Assembly: GCA_030690165.1 (NCBI GenBank)
Contig: JAUYHF010000045.1
Coordinates: forward strand, 1 to 33,826
Direction of reading: 5' to 3'
Source: Deltaproteobacteria bacterium
GTDB taxonomy: Bacteria; Desulfobacterota; GWC2-55-46; UBA9637
DNA length: 33,826 nucleotides
Shown piece after piece: positions 7,213 through 14,418 of this stretch. Position numbers and translations under genes: made by a program. Within the stretch, counting starts at the first letter, position 1. Each line of letters starts with the position of its first letter. The notes below the pieces were generated by a model. The model saw only the letters and a program-made list of their open reading frames with translations. It was not told the DNA's origin and did no database searches.

Positions 7213-9135
7213 ATGGCAGACGAACATGTTGAGAGTATGCTGAAGGTTGAAGAGGTATTTAAGCCTTCAAAAGAGATTATAGAAAAGGCATGGGTTAATG
7301 ACTATGAAAAGACCTATAAACACGCGCTTGAAGACCCGGAGGGTTTCTGGGGTGAAATAGCAAAAGAACTTGAATGGTTTCTTCCGTGGAAAAAGGTTTT
7401 GAAGTGGGAGCAGCCATGGATGGGCGGGGCGTCATGGTTTGCCGGCGCAAGGTGCAATATTACATACAACTGTCTTGACCGGCATGTAAAGACATGGAGG
7501 CGGGATAAGGCGGCGATAATCTGGGTAGGAGAAGACGGATCTGAAAGGGTTATTACATACAATGAATTATTGAGGGAGGTAAATAAGGCGGCAAATATGC
7601 TCAAGTCCCTTGGTGTTGGGAAAGGCGACAGGGTTACTATTTATATGCCGCGTATTCCTGAGCAGATTATATCCATGCTTGCGTGCGCAAGGATTGGCGC
7701 TGTGCACAGCCTTGTATATTCAGGCTTCAGCGCAACGGCGCTGCAGAGCAGGATCCACGATGCCGAATCAAAGGTTGTTATAACCGCTGACTGCGGTTAT
7801 CAAAGGGCAAAGTGCATTCAGTTAAAAAAGATTGTTGATGATGCGGTTAAAGACTGCCCATCAGTATCAAATGTGGTTGTTGTGAGACGCTCAGAGCCGA
7901 ATCCCCCCTCACCCCCCTTTGAAAAAGGGGGGACGGGGGGGATTTATATTGACTGGCACGAAGCAATGGCAAAGGCATCTCAAAAATTTGAGGCTGTGGA
8001 GATGGATGCGGAAGATCCGTTATTTACGCTTTATACCTCAGGCACAACAGGCAAGCCAAAAGGAGTTTTGCATGTCCACGGCGGCTATATGGTGGGGACA
8101 TACATAACAACAAAATGGGTCTTTGATTTAAAGGACGAGGACATCATGTTCTGCACAGCAGACCCGGGCTGGATTACAGGACACAGTTATATTGTTTACG
8201 GCCCGCTTTTAAACGGAGCGACAATCCTTTTTCCAGAAGGTGCGCCTGATTTCCCTAATCCCGGCAGGTGGTGGGGGTTGATAGAGAAATACAAAGTCAA
8301 TATATTTTATACAACACCAACAGCAGTAAGGCTTCTTATGAAATACGGCGATGACTGGCCGCAGAAGTATGATCTCTCAAGCCTTAAAATTCTTGGCTCT
8401 GTGGGAGAACCGATAAATCCGGAGGCGTGGCTCTGGTATAGAAAGGCTACAGGCAACAGGCTTCCCATAATGGATACATGGTGGCAGACAGAGACAGGCA
8501 TGATACTCATTACGCCGCTGCCTTGTATGGCGCTGAAACCAGGTTCTGCGGCAAGGCCGTTTCCGGGTGTAGTCCCTGAGATTGTTGATAGGGACGGCAA
8601 GCCATTGGGGGCAAACACAGGCGGTTTTCTTACCATCAAAAGGCCGTGGCCTGCAATGATGAAGACGATTTATAAAGACCCGGAGAGATACAGCCAGTAT
8701 TGGAAGACAATCAACAATGTCTATCTCGCAGGAGATATGGCAAGACAGGACGAGGACGGCTATTTCTTTTTCATGGGAAGGTCTGATGATGTTATAAAGG
8801 TATCTGGTTACAGACTTGGCACAGCAGAGATAGAGAGCGCTATTGTCTCGCATCAGTCAGTTGCTGAGGCTGCGTGCATAGGAAAACCAGATGCGCTCAA
8901 AGGCGAGATAATTAAGGCATTTGTGATATTAAAGCAGGGCTACGAGCCGTCAGATTTACTACTTGATGAGATTAAAAAACAGGTGAGAAAAGAACTTGGT
9001 CCCATTGCCATCCCATCTGAAATTGAATTTACCGAATGGCTGCCAAAGACAAGGAGCGGCAAGATAATGCGGAGGGTGCTGAAGGCAAAGGAACTTGGAG
9101 TTGAGCCAGGTGATGTGTCAACGCTTGAGGAGTAG
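7213..9135 (+). CDS. acs: Acetyl-CoA synthetase (AMP-forming)
   Basis: This enzyme activates acetate with ATP and CoA to acetyl-CoA. The 640 residues are near the usual length. Visible motifs are the P-loop-like YTSGTTGKPKGVLHVHGGY, WWQTETGMILITPLP, the GYFFFMGRSDDVIKVSGYR hinge, and PKTRSGKIMRR with the catalytic Lys617, a known acetylation target in this family. AGGAGG lies seven bases before the ATG. About 15 residues (NPPSPPFEKGGTGGI) are encoded by an in-frame palindromic repeat near residue 230. The leader at 7160-7190 holds another G-rich repeat of a common dispersed type. It is divergent from the MFS gene. Confidence 0.97.
   Translation: MADEHVESMLKVEEVFKPSKEIIEKAWVNDYEKTYKHALEDPEGFWGEIAKELEWFLPWKKVLKWEQPWMGGASWFAGARCNITYNCLDRHVKTWRRDKAAIIWVGEDGSERVITYNELLREVNKAANMLKSLGVGKGDRVTIYMPRIPEQIISMLACARIGAVHSLVYSGFSATALQSRIHDAESKVVITADCGYQRAKCIQLKKIVDDAVKDCPSVSNVVVVRRSEPNPPSPPFEKGGTGGIYIDWHEAMAKASQKFEAVEMDAEDPLFTLYTSGTTGKPKGVLHVHGGYMVGTYITTKWVFDLKDEDIMFCTADPGWITGHSYIVYGPLLNGATILFPEGAPDFPNPGRWWGLIEKYKVNIFYTTPTAVRLLMKYGDDWPQKYDLSSLKILGSVGEPINPEAWLWYRKATGNRLPIMDTWWQTETGMILITPLPCMALKPGSAARPFPGVVPEIVDRDGKPLGANTGGFLTIKRPWPAMMKTIYKDPERYSQYWKTINNVYLAGDMARQDEDGYFFFMGRSDDVIKVSGYRLGTAEIESAIVSHQSVAEAACIGKPDALKGEIIKAFVILKQGYEPSDLLLDEIKKQVRKELGPIAIPSEIEFTEWLPKTRSGKIMRRVLKAKELGVEPGDVSTLEE
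7900..7944 (+). repeat. In-frame palindromic repeat inside acs
   Basis: AATCCCCCCTCACCCCCCTT is followed by a short loop and a near-perfect inverted copy ending GGGGGGGATT. It spans 45 bases, exactly 15 codons, and keeps the frame open. The encoded NPPSPPFEKGG peptide lies in a surface-type region between conserved acs blocks. Confidence 0.8.
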
Positions 9136-9184
9136 GTAGTTGACGCTGAAAAACTTTCATCTGCTATAGAGGAAGAAGGTAATT

Positions 9185-9796
9185 ATGAAAGCCAATGATA
9201 GCACAGGCTTAATGGACAGGCAGGATGCCTGCCCTACTGGTAGCACAGGCTTCCAGCCTGTGAAATATTTTCAGATTTACAAAAGGAATCTCCCTCACTG
9301 GCAATCACCCGGAAGCGTGTATTTTATTACCTTTAGAACATTCAAAAATATTACGCTTTCAGAAGATGCCAGAGATGTTGTTTTAAACTCTATTCTGTTC
9401 TGGAAGGGCAAGAAATTTAGCTTATATGGGGCAATAGTAATGCCAGACCATGCACATTTAATCCTCCAACCTTTGGAGAAGAAAGGCACAGACAAGATGT
9501 CTGTGCCACCAAACAAAACTGGTAGCACAGGCTTCCAGCCTGTGACTTCTTACTATAGTCTTGCAGAGATCCTTCATAGCATCAAGAGTTATTCAGCAAG
9601 CAAGGTCAATAAACTACTTGGGGAATCAGGGTCTCTATGGCTGGATGAAAATTTCGACAGGATTGTGAGGGATGAGGGCGAATTATTAGAGAAAATGAAC
9701 TACATTACGAATAATCCGGTAAAGGTCGGGTTGGTAAACAAGGCTGTAGAATACAAATGGCTATATCTGGAAGGTATGCAGAAAAACAGTAAATAA
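9185..9796 (+). CDS. REP-associated tyrosine transposase (RAYT, Y1_Tnp/IS200-like)
   Basis: A 203-residue HUH single-strand transposase. The HUH motif is His89/His91 in VMPDHAHLILQP. The likely nucleophile is Tyr173 in MNYITNNPVKVGLV, and WLDENFDRIVRDEGELLEK is typical of RAYTs. The protein is enlarged by repeat-derived peptides: residues 11-26 (DRQDACPTGSTGFQPV) and 101-120 (ending TGSTGFQPV). Both are encoded by the palindromes that RAYTs are thought to mobilise. Without these the protein would begin near KYFQIYKRNLPHWQ. A third palindrome lies downstream, so the gene is bracketed and invaded by REPs. AAGAAGG precedes the ATG. Confidence 0.9.
   Translation: MKANDSTGLMDRQDACPTGSTGFQPVKYFQIYKRNLPHWQSPGSVYFITFRTFKNITLSEDARDVVLNSILFWKGKKFSLYGAIVMPDHAHLILQPLEKKGTDKMSVPPNKTGSTGFQPVTSYYSLAEILHSIKSYSASKVNKLLGESGSLWLDENFDRIVRDEGELLEKMNYITNNPVKVGLVNKAVEYKWLYLEGMQKNSK
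9219..9262. repeat. REP palindrome pair at the RAYT 5' end
   Basis: Two hairpins lie inside the first codons of the RAYT: GGCAGG-ATG-CCTGCC (9219-9233) and CACAGGCT-TCC-AGCCTGTG (9244-9262). They are separated by a CTACTGGTAG spacer. The second hairpin recurs at 9526-9544 and, with one change, near 9832-9850. Confidence 0.85.
9485..9544. repeat. REP palindrome pair inside the RAYT coding region
   Basis: GGCACAGACA-AGA-TGTCTGTGCC (9485-9507) is followed by CACAGGCT-TCC-AGCCTGTG (9526-9544). Together with the linker they add about 20 codons in frame just after the HUH motif, without breaking the ORF. Confidence 0.85.
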
Positions 9797-9828
9797 TGGG
9801 ATTAAGTTTTTCTGTGGGACAGGCTTCT

Positions 9829-9881
9829 GGTAGCACAGGCTTCCAGGCTGTGTCAACACAGGCAGAGATGCCTGTGCCACC
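9829..9881. repeat. REP palindrome pair downstream of the RAYT
   Basis: The unit runs from GGTAGCACAGGCTTCC to CTGTGCCACC, so its ends GGT and ACC are complementary. The first hairpin has a C-to-G change relative to the copies in the RAYT gene; the second is CACAGGCA-GAGA-TGCCTGTG. It lies in the leader of the following TPR gene. Confidence 0.8.
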
Positions 9882-9901
9882 AAGAAAGAAAGGAGTTACT
9901 T

Positions 9902-11089
9902 ATGAAACACATCCCTACAATTATCATTGTTATTATCTTATTTTTGCCCTTGTATGTCTCGGCGCAAACAAAAGAAATTATTTCAGAAGGCACATACAAT
10001 ATGGGCGATGGGGAGACGCCGAGTGTTGCTGAAAGCAGGGCGTTATTGCAGGCAAAGAGGACTGCCCTTGAACAGGCAGGGACTTATGTAGAGAGTTATT
10101 CAAAGGTAATAAATCTAAAGTTGACTGAGGATGAGATACAGGTTCTTGCATCGGGTTTGATGGAGGTGGAGATACTTGATAAAAAAAGGACTGTTATCGG
10201 AGACGGCATTCACTTCTGGGTAAAAATCAAGTCAAAGGTCAATCCTGATAAGATTCAGGATCTCGCAAAAAGGGTAAAAGAAAAAGATGTCATAGAGGAT
10301 TACAAAAAGATTCAGGAGGCTTATGGTAAGAGCCAGAAGGATATTGAGGAATTAAAGAAAGAGTTAGCAGAGGCAAAGGGTGTAAAGGAAAGGAAACTGG
10401 TTGAGGCAAAGATTACAGATGAAGAAAGGCTATTTCAGGCAAATGCTTGGTTTGCTAAGGGTTATAAACACGGTATAAACAATGAATGGGATGCAGCAAT
10501 AGAGGCATTTGCTTCTGCAATTGCTCTAAATCCGAGTTATGCTGAAGCTTATGGCAATCTTGGGGTTGCTTATGCCAATAAAGGGCAATTTGACAAAGCT
10601 ATTGAGAACTACAATAAGTCAATTGCTCTAAATCCGAGTTATGCTGAAGCTTATAACAATCTTGGGGCTGCTTATAGTGATAAAGGGCAAATTGACAGGG
10701 CTATTGAGAACTTAAATAAGGCAATTGCCTTGAATCCGAATTATGTTGATGCCTATGTCAATCTTGGGATGACTTATAGAGAGAAAGGACAACTTGACAG
10801 GGCAATAGAGAACTTCAGTAAGGCAATTGCGCTGAATCCTAATTATGACAAAGCCTATTTCAATCGTGGGCTTGCTTATGCCAATAAAAGAGATATGGGG
10901 AGTGCAATCTCTAATTTTCAAAAGGCAATTATTTTGAATCCGAATAATGCTTTTACCTATATCATGCTTGCGGTTACGTATGATATTGAAGGTGATATGG
11001 GGAGTGCAATCTCTAATTTGCAAAAGGCATGTGATTTGGGAAATCAAACGGGGTGCGAGAATTTGCGTAAGGCTTTAAAAAAGAGATAG
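9902..11089 (+). CDS. Secreted TPR-repeat protein, paralogue 1
   Basis: A 395-residue exported protein. The signal peptide is about residues 1-22 (hydrophobic IIIVIILFLPLYVSA). A conserved N-terminal domain (about 25-125; AESRALLQAKRTALEQAG) resembles LPP20/FlgT-like envelope domains by eye. It is followed by a Lys/Glu-rich coiled coil (about 130-175) and at least five TPR units with the AIALNPSYAEAY consensus. TPRs bind partner proteins, so an envelope scaffold role is likely, but the partner is unknown. AAAGGAG precedes the ATG. It is strongly similar to the protein at 12476-13672, and the cyclase-like gene follows 5 bases after its stop. Confidence 0.85.
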   Translation: MKHIPTIIIVIILFLPLYVSAQTKEIISEGTYNMGDGETPSVAESRALLQAKRTALEQAGTYVESYSKVINLKLTEDEIQVLASGLMEVEILDKKRTVIGDGIHFWVKIKSKVNPDKIQDLAKRVKEKDVIEDYKKIQEAYGKSQKDIEELKKELAEAKGVKERKLVEAKITDEERLFQANAWFAKGYKHGINNEWDAAIEAFASAIALNPSYAEAYGNLGVAYANKGQFDKAIENYNKSIALNPSYAEAYNNLGAAYSDKGQIDRAIENLNKAIALNPNYVDAYVNLGMTYREKGQLDRAIENFSKAIALNPNYDKAYFNRGLAYANKRDMGSAISNFQKAIILNPNNAFTYIMLAVTYDIEGDMGSAISNLQKACDLGNQTGCENLRKALKKR

Positions 11090-11094
11090 ATAAT

Positions 11095-11898
11095 ATGATT
11101 GAATCAGAAATATTTAGTTCAGGTTGCAAACCTGAACCAACAAAGGCAATGGACGCTAACGCCATGAAGCGCTGGGCTATTTATATTGATATAGAAGGTT
11201 TTTCGAATATTTTTACGGTTGATAGCACCAAAGCAATTAATTTGCTTGGTATTCTTATGAAATTTTTATATGAGATTGGGAATAAAGTTTATCCAAATCA
11301 CTCAGAGCGATTATTTATCCATCAATTTGGCGACGGATTCCTTATAGTTTCGGACTTTCCAGAAAAAAGTCTGGGAAGACCTATTGCAATTACTGTTGCA
11401 TTAATGCAAATTTTACTGTGTCACGATGGGGTTGCAAGAGCAGGAATATCTGACGGTGATTACGGAGATTATAAAAGATGTTATCAATTTTTTTTGGGAG
11501 AAGGCATAGGAATTGAAGATGGTGTTATCAGACCTGGTTTCGGAATAATGACCATTATGCCAACTATGGGAGAAGCTTTGATTAAATCTTACAAGATTCA
11601 AAATAATAAGAAAAGCGGGCCATTGTTACTTATTGACCCTAAACTTAAAGATTATCTACCAACGGATAACATCGTCTATTGTGAGAAAAACAATGAATTA
11701 ATAGTGGAGGTCAACTGGATTTATTCTAATCCACCCATAGCAAATAAAATATTTTCTCAAATCGGTATCAATGCTCCATTGCCTGCAAATCTTGTGGAAA
11801 AATTGAAAACTTATATAGAAAGAAATAAAAGTACACTTACTGAGGATTGGAAAAAGAACGCCTTGATATTAATTTCAGCAAAGAGCAAAGTATGGTAG
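11095..11898 (+). CDS. Nucleotide-cyclase-fold-like protein of unknown function
   Basis: A 267-residue soluble protein. The segments WAIYIDIEGFSNIF and FIHQFGDGFLIVSDF, with a following VARAGISDGDY, have the spacing of class III nucleotidyl cyclase catalytic blocks: metal-binding Asp in D-x-x-GF and the Gly-Asp turn. Several other cyclase residues are not evident, so it may be degenerate or bind a nucleotide without cyclising it. The first ~20 residues contain a palindrome-encoded peptide (SSGCKPEP), so the true start may be a later Met (residue 19 or 24). It probably shares a transcript with the TPR gene just upstream. Confidence 0.6.
   Translation: MIESEIFSSGCKPEPTKAMDANAMKRWAIYIDIEGFSNIFTVDSTKAINLLGILMKFLYEIGNKVYPNHSERLFIHQFGDGFLIVSDFPEKSLGRPIAITVALMQILLCHDGVARAGISDGDYGDYKRCYQFFLGEGIGIEDGVIRPGFGIMTIMPTMGEALIKSYKIQNNKKSGPLLLIDPKLKDYLPTDNIVYCEKNNELIVEVNWIYSNPPIANKIFSQIGINAPLPANLVEKLKTYIERNKSTLTEDWKKNALILISAKSKVW
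11117..11137. repeat. Short perfect palindrome in the cyclase-like leader
   Basis: GTTCAGGTT-GCA-AACCTGAAC is a nine-base perfect stem with a three-base loop, in frame near the start of the ORF. It has the same design as the hairpins at 5121-5145 and 5179-5203 (GGTT, three-base loop, AACC). Confidence 0.75.
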
Positions 11899-11944
11899 AG
11901 AAAATCAAGGAACGCTTCCCACATTTCTTGACACAAAAACTGTT

Positions 11945-12035
11945 ATAACCCCTTAATCACCCCGTGCCCCAGAAATAGAAAACAATATAGGCAAGGGGTT
12001 AAAGATTTGATAAAAAAGGTGAATTCATCTAAAAT
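11945..12035 (+). promoter_or_regulatory. Duplicated promoter/inverted-repeat unit ahead of hicBA
   Basis: TTGATA (12007-12012), a 17-base spacer and TAAAAT (12030-12035) make a good sigma70 promoter. Upstream, AACCCCTT (11947-11954) is repeated inverted as AAGGGGTT (11993-12000). The whole unit aligns with 14254-14352. The spacer start AAAAA, the -35 and the -10 are identical between copies. The hicB start lies 28 bases past the -10 with AGGGAGG between. Confidence 0.7.
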
Positions 12036-12063
12036 GTAGCAAACACAAATAGGGAGGTCATCA

Positions 12064-12279
12064 ATGAAACTTACGGCAATTATTGAACGCGAAGGTGATG
12101 GATACGTATCACTGTGCCCGGAGTTAGATATCGCAAGCCAAGGTGATAGTATAGAGCAGGCGCGGGACAACCTTCGGGAAGCGCTGGAACTGTTTTTTGA
12201 GACAGCATCGCCCGAAGAGCTAAAACAACGACTTCATGACGATATTTTTGTAACTCATGTTGAGGTGGCAGTTGGGTAA
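12064..12279 (+). CDS. hicB: HicB-family antitoxin
   Basis: A 71-residue antitoxin with the partial RNase H-like HicB fold: MKLTAIIEREGDGYVSLCPE, then ELDIASQGDSIEQARDNLRE and ALELFFE. In this group the protein neutralises the HicA RNA-binding toxin and can repress its own operon. AGGGAGG lies six bases before the ATG, and a strong promoter lies upstream. Its 3' end overlaps the hicA reading frame. The order hicB then hicA is the less common arrangement but well known. Confidence 0.88.
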   Translation: MKLTAIIEREGDGYVSLCPELDIASQGDSIEQARDNLREALELFFETASPEELKQRLHDDIFVTHVEVAVG

Positions 12280-12433
12280 ACTCCGTGTTCTTTCCGGCAA
12301 AGAGGTTTGCGTTATCCTTGCCAAACACGGTTTTCTTGAAGTGCGTAGGCGCGGCAGCCACATCGTAATGCAAAAGAAACTGTCCAAAGGGACGGTTACA
12401 GTCCCAGTTCCAGATCACTCGGATTTAGGCTGA
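12257..12433 (+). CDS. hicA: HicA-family toxin, C-terminally shortened
   Basis: A 58-residue product from the ATG at 12257 (overlapping hicB by 23 bases), or 53 residues from a TTG at 12272 that gives the family-like start GKLRVLSGKEVCVILAKHGF. The dsRBD-like core and catalytic region RRRGSHIVMQ with its His are present, as is VTVPVPDHSDL. The frame then ends at TGA where HicA proteins usually continue about 12-18 more residues (a GTLxSIIRQ-type helix). The downstream bases do not obviously encode that helix in another frame, so it looks truncated. Activity is therefore uncertain. Confidence 0.7.
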   Translation: MLRWQLGKLRVLSGKEVCVILAKHGFLEVRRRGSHIVMQKKLSKGTVTVPVPDHSDLG

Positions 12434-12475
12434 AATAATATCGCTTATAGTAATGTCATGGAAAGGGAGGGTCTT

Positions 12476-13672
12476 ATGGAAAAATACGTTTTTGCAATCC
12501 TTGTTTCTCTTTTCTTATTTTATCCATCACAGGGTTTTGCAGAAGTTAAAGAGATTGTATCAGAAGGCACATACAACATGGGTGATGGAGAGACGCCGGG
12601 TGTTGCAGAAAGCAGGGCATTGCTTAATGCAAAACGGGTTGCCCTTGAGCAGGCAGGGACTTATGTAGAGAGTTATTCAAAGGTAATAAATCTCCAGTTA
12701 ACAGAGGATGAGATACAGGCTCTTGCATCAGGTATTATGGAGGTGGAGATACTTGACAAGAAAAGGACGCTTATAGGGCACGGACTTAACTTCTGGGTAA
12801 AGATCAAAGCAAGGGTTTATCTTGATAAAACAGCGGAGCTCGCAAACAGGATTAAGCCTAAAGATAAATCATTTGTTGAGGACTATAAAAAGATTCAAGA
12901 GGCTTATGATAAAACTCAGAGGGATATTGAGGAATTAAAGAAGCAGTTAAAAGAGGCAATGGGTGAAAAGGAAAAGAAACAAGTAAAGGCAAAGATAGCT
13001 GATGAAGAAAGGTTGTTTCAGGCAAAAGGGTGGTTTGATAAAGGATACCAGCATGGTTTAAATAAGGAATACGATAAGGAAGTTGAGGCATATACCAATG
13101 CAATAGCATTAAACCCTAATTATGCCGATGCTTACTACAATCGTGGACTTGCCTATTATAACAAAGGACAATACGACAGGGCGATTGAGGATTATACCAG
13201 TGCAGTAGCAGTAAACCCTAATTATGCGGATGCCTACTACAATCGTGGACTTGTCTATTATAACAAAGGGCAATATGACAGGGCGATTGAGAATTATACC
13301 AATGCAATAGCCTTAAACCCTAATTATGCCGATGCCCACTACAATCGTGGACTTGCCCATTATAACAAAGGGCAATATGATATGGCGATTGAGGATTATA
13401 CTTCCGCAATTGTAATAAACCCTAATTATGCCGATGCCTACTACAATCGCGGACTTGCCCATTATAACAAAGGGCAATATGATATGGCGATTGAGGATTA
13501 TAATAAGGCAAGTGCATTAGACCCGAATGCTGCCGATGCCTACTACAATCGTGGACTTGCCTATCAACAGAAAGGTAATATGGGCAGGGCTACCTCTGAT
13601 TATCAAAAGGCATGTGATTTGGGGTTTAAACTAGCGTGCGAGGGTTTGCAGAAGACTTTAAAAAATAGGTAG
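12476..13672 (+). CDS. Secreted TPR-repeat protein, paralogue 2
   Basis: A 398-residue exported protein with the same design as paralogue 1: signal peptide (residues 1-20), the conserved AESRALLNAKRVALEQAG domain, a coiled coil, then six TPR units. The TPRs are almost identical to one another (NPNYADAYYNRGLAYYNKGQ repeated), including at DNA level with a 102-base period. That implies recent unit amplification. The ATG at 12476 is chosen because GGGAGG lies just upstream; the earlier ATG at 12458 lies before that site. The final KACDLGFKLACEGLQ segment is Sel1-like, as in paralogue 1. Binding partners are unknown. Confidence 0.85.
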   Translation: MEKYVFAILVSLFLFYPSQGFAEVKEIVSEGTYNMGDGETPGVAESRALLNAKRVALEQAGTYVESYSKVINLQLTEDEIQALASGIMEVEILDKKRTLIGHGLNFWVKIKARVYLDKTAELANRIKPKDKSFVEDYKKIQEAYDKTQRDIEELKKQLKEAMGEKEKKQVKAKIADEERLFQAKGWFDKGYQHGLNKEYDKEVEAYTNAIALNPNYADAYYNRGLAYYNKGQYDRAIEDYTSAVAVNPNYADAYYNRGLVYYNKGQYDRAIENYTNAIALNPNYADAHYNRGLAHYNKGQYDMAIEDYTSAIVINPNYADAYYNRGLAHYNKGQYDMAIEDYNKASALDPNAADAYYNRGLAYQQKGNMGRATSDYQKACDLGFKLACEGLQKTLKNR

Positions 13673-13732
13673 GGCTTAAGGAGGTATAGCGGAGCTCTTC
13701 AAGTAAGGCATTAATGTATATTGCTAACTTAT

Positions 13733-14182
13733 TTATATGGTAGATTGCCCCATCCTAAAGATCTTTAGAGTTTCAGGGATGTTGTTTTTTATATCATCCA
13801 GTTGGAATGTTTGAGGCAGAAGCGTAAGCCCCCAGTCAGGGTCGAATATTCCTATCTGAAGGTTTCGATCTTTGAACACTTGAATGATAATAAATTTCTT
13901 TATAAAATATTTATCTTGCACCTCCTTGGGCATCATATGTGTGGTATTTTCTCCTTTAGGGCCAAATCTTTCTACTGCTTCGCCAGACTCAATCGGTTCA
14001 AACTTTATAGATTTAATGTATTGATCAAGTTCAGTAAATATCACCTCTTTTGGAAATATAACAATGCCGAAATTTTCTGAATTTTTATAGAGCTGATATT
14101 CATAAGCATGAGAAGAAACAGCAAAATAGGGGTTAATATTGAAGAAAAAAACGATAATTGAGGAAATAAGAAGCTTTTGCAT
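13733..14182 (-). CDS. Small secreted hypothetical protein
   Basis: A 149-residue protein starting MQKLLISSIIVFFFNINPYF, a signal peptide ending near AVSSHA. The mature part has no motif I recognise; it contains GIVIFPKEVIFTELDQYIKS and a charged PKGENTTHMMPKEVQDKYF stretch. The ATG at 14182 is preferred over an upstream in-frame TTG because it starts the signal peptide, although no strong ribosome binding site is visible. It converges with the TPR gene, with 60 bases between stops, and is AT-rich. Probable location: periplasm. Confidence 0.6.
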   Translation of the reverse strand: MQKLLISSIIVFFFNINPYFAVSSHAYEYQLYKNSENFGIVIFPKEVIFTELDQYIKSIKFEPIESGEAVERFGPKGENTTHMMPKEVQDKYFIKKFIIIQVFKDRNLQIGIFDPDWGLTLLPQTFQLDDIKNNIPETLKIFRMGQSTI

Positions 14183-14253
14183 TGTTTTATTAAACAACAA
14201 ATTACTATTATATGTCAAATAAAATATAAGGCGAAGTCCGCATCTATTAGACT

Positions 14254-14352
14254 ATAACCTTTAATCACCCCATGGCTCATGGGCAGAAGATAGTATATGC
14301 AATGGGTTGAAGGGTTAAAAGATTTGATAAAAAAGATAGATTTGTCTAAAAT
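14254..14352 (+). promoter_or_regulatory. Second copy of the duplicated promoter/inverted-repeat unit
   Basis: TTGATA (14324-14329), 17 bases, TAAAAT (14347-14352). The flanking GATTTGATAAAAAAG and TCTAAAAT blocks and the upstream TTAATCACCCC match the unit at 11945-12035. The inverted repeat is less perfect here. It serves the acyl-CoA synthetase gene, whose ATG lies 66 bases further on. Confidence 0.65.
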
Positions 14353-14418
14353 ATGGCAAAGTATGAAAGGGGAATATTGCTGTTTGCAATTGTGGATGGG
14401 AAAGGGTAAAGTTTCATC

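Noticed and set aside
8307-8853. Minus-strand open frames inside acs
   Set aside because: Opposite a fully conserved acs; no domain, no ribosome binding site.
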